From Corbicula japonica (taxonomy: Eukaryota; Mollusca; Bivalvia; Venerida; Cyrenidae), in the NCBI GenBank assembly GCA_038501625.1, contig JAZAYU010000181.1, positions 248,001-312,000 on the forward strand: 64,000 nt of DNA, read 5' to 3'. The translations under genes were made by a program, and so were the position numbers. How positions within the stretch are numbered: position 1 is the first letter of the stretch; the number at the start of each line of letters is the position of its first letter. Shown piece after piece: positions 56,520 through 64,000 of this stretch. The notes beneath the pieces were generated by a model, which was not told the DNA's origin, did not search any database, and saw only the letters and a list, made by a program, of their open reading frames with translations.

Positions 56520-57230
56520 TAAACTTTAATAAACAAAGATTTAAATATTGCAAGTTAAAGTCTAGCCAACAACATCGTGTTTGGAAATTGTTTGAAACAT
56601 CTACTAATAAAAATGATCAGTCAGCAAACTTCCTGTTTGAAATTTCGAAATAATTTAAGTCACGGAAATTAAAACATTTTTTTAAACAAACAAACAATGA
56701 AAACCATTTCAAAACGTCTGTGTGTTTACGTAACCCGAAATATAAATACATGTTTAACATGAAAATACGCACTTTTACGATGCAGAATGTGTTAGAGGAT
56801 CATTAATAAACAACGAAAGGACTATTCTCAAATAATACTCAATTGTTTGGTTCTTGAAACCTATATGTGAGTATGTGAGGCGATAATAATGCCGCTCTGG
56901 GTGTTATCTAATTCCTCGCCTTTGGTGGCTTTGGTAATTATCACTAATATAACTTTGGTAATATCACATTCAGACCGGCAATATAGTTTCACCTTCCTAC
57001 CCTATTTAAAAACCAAAGAAGTGTATAAATATAGTTTATCTTTCTGTCTTTAATGTATGCTATTTTAAATTCAATAAGCCATATGCACAGCTATATTTAC
57101 CGATATATTATTTTTCATTGATCATGGCAAAGCATACACCTTCATGACCTTGGCGTGCATGTGTTTACTAAAACATGCTGATATTTATCCGAGATACTGA
57201 TTCAGAAGGTTTACCTTACCCCACGTTTAT
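56520..57230. repeat. Duplicated flank segment, copy 1
   Basis: Shares blocks with 61325-62530: the TCAGTCAGCAA...CTTCCTGTTT region, GTGAGGCGATAATGCC-like, TTCAATAAGCCATATGCACA, CCTTGGCGTGC and TTTATCCGAGATACT. No coding potential is seen. Confidence 0.7.
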
Positions 57231-57679
57231 GTGTTTATAAAACAATCATAATCTGTAACATGGATGCATTTGGATTAAGTTGAAGTATCATGGTTAGATT
57301 TGAAAATACAAAAAAGTGAAATATGCATATCAGGAATTGCCACACCCAGAAAACACAGCCTCCTTACATAGTCAAAAAGTAGAAAGGAAATTAGAGCATG
57401 GAGTTATAAAATTTTCCATTTTCAAATTTCGGTCTTGCGTGATATTGTTTACATACCCAACTCGGAAAAAATGTACCTACAGACTGCATACTGTTATAAT
57501 AATCCATTTTATATTAATTTGTGGCTGTATTTTTTGTATAACCAGTCCAGACATAAAAATGAATTATTTACCAAGAACACTCGTAAACAAATGGAATATG
57601 TAAAAAGGGAACGTTTAAGCCACCGATCACGACAAATATGAAAATATTACAGGCTCGGTTTGATTGAACCTGTTCATGA

Positions 57680-59405
57680 TTACTAAATTAAATGTAAATG
57701 TATGAATCTTCACTGCAAGGACATAACAGGCTTTTTTAGATCGCTGGATTTCGTGTACGATATATCTCAAAAACCCATAGCTGTACCAAGTAAATGCTAA
57801 TCAGTCTACAATTATATCTTTTAACGAATAGTGCATTGTGCCCGCAGGCTAAAAATTAAAATAAATGTAATGCATTTTAAAGTGTAATGCCCATACAGGT
57901 GTGATTTTGATAAGGAATCATGTATACTTGGCAACATTTCTAACTAGACTCCTAGTTAGGCCTTTGCAAACACCCAACGCATTACAATGCATAGTTCTTC
58001 GTGGGGGTAATACATAAACTTATATTTAAATTATAAAAAAGTTTCTAGTTAGAAAATTGTCTTGATTTTAATACGGATAACGACGCTCACAAAACAATAT
58101 TTTATTGAACGCTTATGAAGCGTCTGCAATGCTTCGAGTATTTGCAAAATTACTAGTACATGTATTAGGAATCTAGTTAGAAAAGTTGTCAAGTATATAC
58201 TTAATATGGAACATCCAGTTGCACCTATCATCGAAATAACAATACCAAAGCGTCCAAACTACCATAACATCTATATAAACAGTTTCATTTTATTAATGCA
58301 CCATTTGAAGAAATAAAATTTAATCTGCTATTTTCCATACTCTGTGGTGTTCAGTATATTCTTGAAATTATTTCGATAAGACGTTTGTTTATATTAATAT
58401 TTGTTTAAATTAGTGTGTTTTACATGTTATCCTTCTATATAGGAATGGATTAAAACATAAAATTTAATTAGTATCTACGCATAAATAATTGCATTAAAAC
58501 TGCACGTTATGCAAGCCCTAAGCTTTAACGAAATGCAAGCCCAATGCTCTAAGCTGCAGTGTTAAAGGTGCCTGATCATGTATCAGGACAAAAATATTGT
58601 TTTCAAATATCAACATTTATACTTTTATATGTAGAAGACCTGTACACAAAGTAAATGAGTTGTAATATTCTTCCACAGTTTACGTACGAGTTAATATATG
58701 TATATTTAAAGTGAAAGAAGTTGTTATAGTAAAAAATGTACTGATTCTGAAATTCCCAAATTAATATTTACACAGTCAAGTAAACAGTACAATTTAGATC
58801 AATCCCAAACGATGGTATGAATTATATATTTTATTCTATTGCCTGTGACTGTTACACGGCGATACCGGTTACACGGCGATACCGTATCTATGCTTAACCT
58901 TATATTTATATTTCATAAATATGTCATCGGTTTCGTGTATTGTCGGTGATCTTCAGGGGCGAGTCCAGGGGGGGGGGGGGCGTCGGTGGGATTGCTAGAA
59001 CCCTTTTTGGGACAGCAATATTTCCTTTTCATGGGAATTTTGGCCAGAAAGTTGTTGGAAATTGTCATGTATACGCTAAGAATGATTCAGTTGAACCCCC
59101 TGTCTGAAAATCTTGCATCCCACCCAGATCCTTGTTTTTGATTTATTAACTCTCGTATAATTATTAACCTTCATGCTGGTCGTGATTAACTTTTATTTCT
59201 ATTTGTCATCTGTTTGTGTCTATTGTAATTTTTCTTTGTTTCTGTTTTAACTCTGTGTAATTATTTGCCTTCCTGCTGGTCTACGTATAATGGTCTTAAC
59301 TTGTTTATATTGCAATTTACTTTCCTCGTGGTTAACATGCAAACATATCAAAAGGTGAATTACAAAATGTACTAGCACTAACGCAATTTTGAAGGAAAAA
59401 AAAGA
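57680..59405. other. Upstream flank without a gene
   Basis: No ORF of note. A short inverted pair near 57940 and 58170 (CTAACTAGACTCCTAGTTAG-like) and a G run at 58970 are the only landmarks. Confidence 0.45.
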
Positions 59406-59473
59406 AATATATGCATATCAGGAATCGCCACACTCAAAAAACACAGCCTCCCCACGCAGCGAAAAAGAAGAGA

Positions 59474-59519
<46 letters not shown>

Positions 59520-59880
59520 ATGCTTGTTATAAGTATGTCAATTAAAAAAAGACGCCACTAACAATGAACGAAAAAGAGAACCTTTGGGGATACCGCCGTG
59601 GAACGGTCAGTGGCACTGGGGGTTTAAACCAGGTTCTAGGGTGCACCAACCTCACACTTGCCCCAACAGGTTCTCGTATCACAAAACAAGTACACGTTGT
59701 CTAGGTGAAATAACTCCAAACCACCCATTGGCTCAGCAATGTTGCATGCAAAAGCACACAAACATATAAATCATGAGAAGCTAATAGCAATCCAAAGCCA
59801 AAGGGCGGGTACTCAATGATCATAACTAGACCAGAGCTCCTGGAGTAAAATCAGCAAGAACACGATGAGAGGGATACAAG
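59406..59880 (-). mobile_element. Retroelement 3'-tail fragment with expanded GA tract
   Basis: Minus-strand tail. Its CT-rich terminal tract has expanded into an uninterrupted GA run at about 59471-59519 on the plus strand. Confidence 0.65.
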
Positions 59881-59954
59881 AAACAGTGGCAGGCGATCTT
59901 CATTAAACTTTGCTACATAATGCATGAAGGGGACGGTGGGGTGGGGGTCGGGGC

Positions 59955-60720
59955 TAGACAGTTTCAAAATAGACGCCACAAACATTTAACGAAAGTGAGA
60001 ACCGGAGGGGTTAACGCCTTGGAACAGTCAGCGGTAAAACAATTTGCCACTGGGGTTTAAACCAGGTTCTAGGGTGCACCAACCTCACAGTTGCCCCAAT
60101 AGGTTCTCATATCAACAAACAAGTACAATTTGTGTTGGTGAAATAATTCCAACCCGCCCATCAGCTCAACAATGTTGCATGCAAAAACACAAAAACATAT
60201 AAAACATAAGAAGCTTTGCAAAGCAAAGGGGCGGGTCCTCAATGATCTTACCGAGACAAGAGCTCCTGGGGTAAATCAGCAAGAACACGATGACAGAACT
60301 AAAAGAAACAAATATAGCTTCTAGGTTTTAAGAAAATATTTTCCCAAAAACCTTTATAAACTCTTAAACCCCTGCCACCGTTGTGCAACCAAAGAGGTAA
60401 GCATAATGATCAACTGCAAATGGGTTAATCACCAGCCCTGCAGAGCGCTGTAAAATATCATGTTGGTAGCCTTTCTTTTTAAATTTACATATGTTTTTTT
60501 TTCTTGATGTTCGGTAGAAAGAAATAACATAAACTTTTAAGTCGCTTTCATAACAGTATAACACAGATCAGAAACAAGGGGTGCACAATTAGTAATAATT
60601 GGGATGCCTATTACTTGTTTATAAAAAGAGGTACCGAATCTAACATAAATATTATCTAGTAAGAAGGTAAGCGACTCTATTAGGTCTTGACAAGTCCATA
60701 AATTAAATGTAAAACTTTAT
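59955..60720 (-). mobile_element. Retroelement copy with RT C-terminus, minus strand
   Basis: The tail is followed by codons for KKKGYQHDILQRSAGLVINP and the CTTVAGV end shared with the plus-strand copies, then decayed upstream RT sequence with AACAAGTAATAGGCATCCCA-like motif B remnants. Confidence 0.6.
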
Positions 60721-62147
60721 CGAGATAAAAGTGAATTTAAACTCATTAGTTTTCTTTTTTTTTCTATCATTTATTTATTTCGATTTTTTCGAACGGAACA
60801 TTACCCCGCAGACAAATTCACATGTACGACGTCATTATTTTAACTTCGAGACGTCACTAATATAGACCTTAAATAGACCCTCGATTCGATATTTCTTTTT
60901 TATAAGAAACAACTATTTTCAACTTTAAATACTTTGCACAATTATTTCCTGTAACAATTTAAGTAACCCAATAGGGTATCAGCATTTACTGAAATAAATG
61001 TACAAAACAAAGAAAAAAAAATAGGGGACAGAGTTGGAAGTTAGGCTCATGCATTGGTATCCGTATATACGTCATACATCAACGGCAAATTATCCAATCG
61101 AATTCTTGGAATTTCTTTGCAGTATAGAAAAAATATTTTATAGCAAGGAACATAATGGCAGTATACAGTCTGACAGTTACACCAATAAACTCATTTTCTG
61201 TACAAACACCTTTCCATTGGTATGTGAAGCTTTATTTCTCACTGGTCGACCGTTGCCTTATTTTCAGACAATTAATCAAGCGTGCATTTTAACGTACAGT
61301 GACAGTTAATACGGAAGAGGCAATGGTTATACTACGATAAAACAAAGATCTGAATATTGCAAACAGAAACATACCGCATTTAATGCCCAGTTAACAACAC
61401 CGTGTTTGAAGGTTTCAAACATCCACTGAATACATCAGTCAGCAACCTTCCTGTTTAAACTAACACAAAAGGAAACCCCGGAAATTTAAACCTTTTTAAA
61501 ACAATCATACAATGCAAACCTTTAAAAAAAATGCATTTTTCACGTGACCAGGTAAATAAATAAATGTTTGACGTGATGATAAATTTATTTATGACGGAGA
61601 CTTTGTTCAAGGGTCATTCAAAACTACAAGGGCTGTTCGGAAATAAAACTAAAAAATGTTTGTTTATTGAAACAGTATTCACACAGCTGCTATAAAAATA
61701 TTTTTCTATACTGCAAAGAAATTCCTAGAATTCGATTGGATAATTTGCGGTTGATGTATGACGTTTATACGGATACCAATGCATGAGCCTAAAATTTCCA
61801 ACTCTGGCCTCTATTTTTTGTCGTCCACCACTTTGTTTTGTACATGTATTTCAGTAAATGTTGATATCCTATTTTGTTATGGATTACTTAAATTGTTACA
61901 GGAAATATTTGTGCAAAGTATTTACAAGTGAAAATTATTATTTCCTATAAAATATAAGAAATATCGAATCGACGGTGTATTGATGGTCTATTTAAGTGAA
62001 GTCTCGAAGTTTAAATAATGACGTTGTTAAATAATTGAGGTTTTCAGCGAGGTAATGTTCCGTTCGAAACAAATCGAAATAAATATATGATCGAAATAAA
62101 TGAAAAACAATGAGTTTTAGTTCACTTTAATCTCGATAAGGTTTTGC
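60707..62147. mobile_element. Inverted pair of ~440-bp arms
   Basis: 60707-61170 is repeated in inverted orientation at about 61690-62147 (for example CAAATTATCCAATCGAATTC against GAATTCGATTGGATAATTTG). ACAAGGGCTGTTCGGAAAT at about 61627, beside the right arm, resembles a mariner-type terminus. The 91-residue ORF at 61034-61309 is within the left arm and is not a recognised protein. Confidence 0.65.
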
Positions 62148-62530
62148 ATTTTATTTATACTAAAACAAATATTTGGTTCTTCACAAGAAATGTGAGGCGA
62201 TAATGCCGATCTGGTTGTTACATTACGAGTATTTGTAGCCTGCGACTTGTAATTTCACACCCAAACCTCCAATATATTTGCACCCTCCTACCCAATCAAG
62301 ACACCAAATAATTGCATACAGATACTTAATATTTCTGTCTTTAATTTATGCTTTCTTAAATTCAATAAGCCATATGCACAACCACATTAACGGAAAATAT
62401 TATTTTTCATTGTTCAGTTCTAATCTGCAAATTATACACCTTGGCGTGCGTGTGTGTTCTAAACAGGGCAGTTTACAGCTGATTTTTATCCGAGATACTT
62501 ATTCAGAAGTTACATGTATAGTTTACCTGA
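61325..62530. repeat. Duplicated flank segment, copy 2, interrupted
   Basis: Same blocks as 56520-57230 in the same order and orientation, split by an insertion at about 61621-62168 that contains the right arm of the 60.7-62.15 kb inverted pair. The insertion is therefore younger than the duplication. Confidence 0.65.
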
Positions 62531-62819
62531 CGTTTATAAAACAATAATCTGCAACACGGAGGCAAAGTATGTGTTGTCATGGATAGTTTAGAAAACACAA
62601 ACAAACGGAGATATTTCTCAAAACAATGAATATTTTTGTGATAGTTTGTTAACGATTCTTGCATGACTAGTCAATTCATGAAATATTATCTTTTATCAAA
62701 GAGAACGCAGTAACTAATTATTTTACAACAAGCCAACTCGAAATAAGGATTTAATTACAATAATGTTACCTCTGATTTACAGATTATAAAATTACACTAA
62801 ATTCTCGAGATTGTTCAAA

Positions 62820-63620
62820 TTCAAAATATCGTTAATAGCTTGTCTGTCATATCGTTACTGGTGATCTTCATGTAATTTCTAAATGTCTCAAATATATAAT
62901 TCCATAGGAAGAAAGTGAAATATGCATATCAGGAATGGCCATATTCAGAAGACATATCATCAACACACGACAAAAAAGCAGATCGGGAAAACGACCATTA
63001 GTAATAAAATGGTCAATTTCATATTAAAAACCACAACGAAAAAGAGCACCCAAGGATCCCGCTTTGAAACGGTCAGTGGCAAATGATTTGCCCATAGGGA
63101 CGCATATTACTTGATTTTAAACAGAGGTACCAAATCTAACATTAAATTATCCAGTAAGAAAGAGAGCGTCATGACCAGGCTTGATAAGTCCATACAAGAA
63201 GAATTATCGTAAGATCCATCTCTAAAAAAGAATCTGAAAGTTAATTTTAATGCATGTCGTACAGAATTTGCCAAGTATTTAATCCTATTTCGAAATAAAT
63301 GGTGCAATAGAGAGCATGCTGAGCACGGTTCTCTTCGAATTGAAAAATTTCAATATAATTGACACTCGTATATCTTTGATAAACAAAACCACATAGATTT
63401 ATCACCACCTCGGCCTCATTTTAACATTCGTCAAGACTTTTATAATAGATTTATATTACTAACTGCTGGTAAGGCTTTAAATTGTGTGACTGATACACTA
63501 TATCAATTTTCAAACGGAAGAGTTAACTAGAACTTATGCTTTCACATGTACACTGACTTCTTTATCAGAGAGTGATATTGTTACTGCGCACACTCTACAA
63601 ATTAGAAATAAATTAGAATC
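62820..63620. mobile_element. Rearranged retroelement fragments
   Basis: Leader-type sequence on the plus strand (62822-62905) abuts minus-strand tail (62908-63075) and minus-strand RT upstream sequence (63100-63200, LSFLLDNLMLDL). Plus-strand leader follows at 63205-63620. The mixed orientation indicates several insertions or inversion. Confidence 0.5.
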
Positions 63621-64000
63621 AGTAGGCGCACTTGTTTGTATACGCCGTAATGTCCCGATAGGTATATGCCGAGTACTCCGATCACGGATAGGTACACCGA
63701 TCCGGTACAGATGAAAAGAGTGCAGTTCGGGATACCTGAAAATGGCCATCAAAATACTATGTGAATGGAAAGCAAAAATAGTTCCTATAATAGGCAATTT
63801 CTCAATTTTTCAACTTAAACATTTTGTTTCGTCGCCATCTTGGAAATAAATGCGCCGAGCTGTTTTGACCGGGCCATGCGGTATGTCCCGACTTAACCGG
63901 AAATACAAGTAGCCGGACTGAAACGAGCGTACATCGGTGTCCCGCGGTATACCTAGGACTGATTCGGGGCACCAATCAAGTGCGCCTTCTGTTGAACCGA
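63621..64000. other. Terminal segment, unassigned
   Basis: GC content rises after about 63640 and repeated CGG/CCG words appear (TACCGATCCGG, GACCGGGCC), unlike the neighbouring AT-rich DNA. No gene recognised; it may be the edge of another element or a promoter beyond the window. Confidence 0.3.

Noticed and set aside
61034..61309. 91-residue plus-strand ORF as a gene
   Set aside because: It lies in an inverted-repeat arm, has no recognisable domain, and the corresponding sequence in the other arm is not open.
1..64000. CRISPR arrays or bacterial operons
   Set aside because: The window has eukaryotic spliced genes. The tandem arrays (70 bp, 177 bp, 20 bp) lack repeat-spacer structure with unique spacers.

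Overview
The window looks like nuclear DNA of a lophotrochozoan animal, most probably a bivalve mollusc. It is AT-rich and intron-dense, with small exons bounded by good splice sites, many short inverted-repeat elements, and a two-domain receptor tyrosine phosphatase of a type that is multiplied in molluscs. The species cannot be named from the sequence alone. Both protein-coding genes I can support lie on the minus strand. I assembled them exon by exon from splice signals and reading-phase continuity.

Gene 1 (about 3.86-25.73 kb, 15 exons, about 570 residues) encodes a single-pass membrane protein. It has an acidic N-terminal tail with a PPxY motif, one transmembrane helix, an SPFH/band-7-like domain interrupted by a cysteine-rich insert, and a coiled-coil C-terminus. 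I know of no named family with this arrangement. Its introns hold about 29 copies of a roughly 240-bp palindromic MITE, plus other TIR elements and nested insertions. This MITE is absent downstream of 23.5 kb.

The 25.8-31.2 kb intergenic stretch holds a tRNA-derived SINE head, a 70-bp minisatellite, an array of about 177-bp units that each carry an exon-like 55-nt cassette, unassigned overlapping ORFs, and a retroelement tail.

Gene 2 (31.19-54.93 kb, 23 exons, about 1,258 residues) is a receptor-type protein tyrosine phosphatase. In order it has a signal peptide, an F-type-lectin/discoidin-like domain, five clear CCP (sushi) domains plus a sixth irregular one, a transmembrane helix, a catalytically complete PTP domain D1, and a D2 whose signature arginine is replaced by lysine. 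The likely role is a surface recognition receptor coupled to phosphotyrosine signalling; that role is inference. Its introns carry reverse-transcriptase fragments (probably Penelope-like), a Tc1 remnant, a 712-bp palindrome and a cluster of tRNA-like pol III modules.

The 55-64 kb flank upstream of gene 2 has no gene I can support. It holds minus-strand tails of the same retroelement, a duplicated segment of about 0.7 kb (56.5 and 61.3 kb), and an inverted pair of arms at 60.7-62.15 kb.
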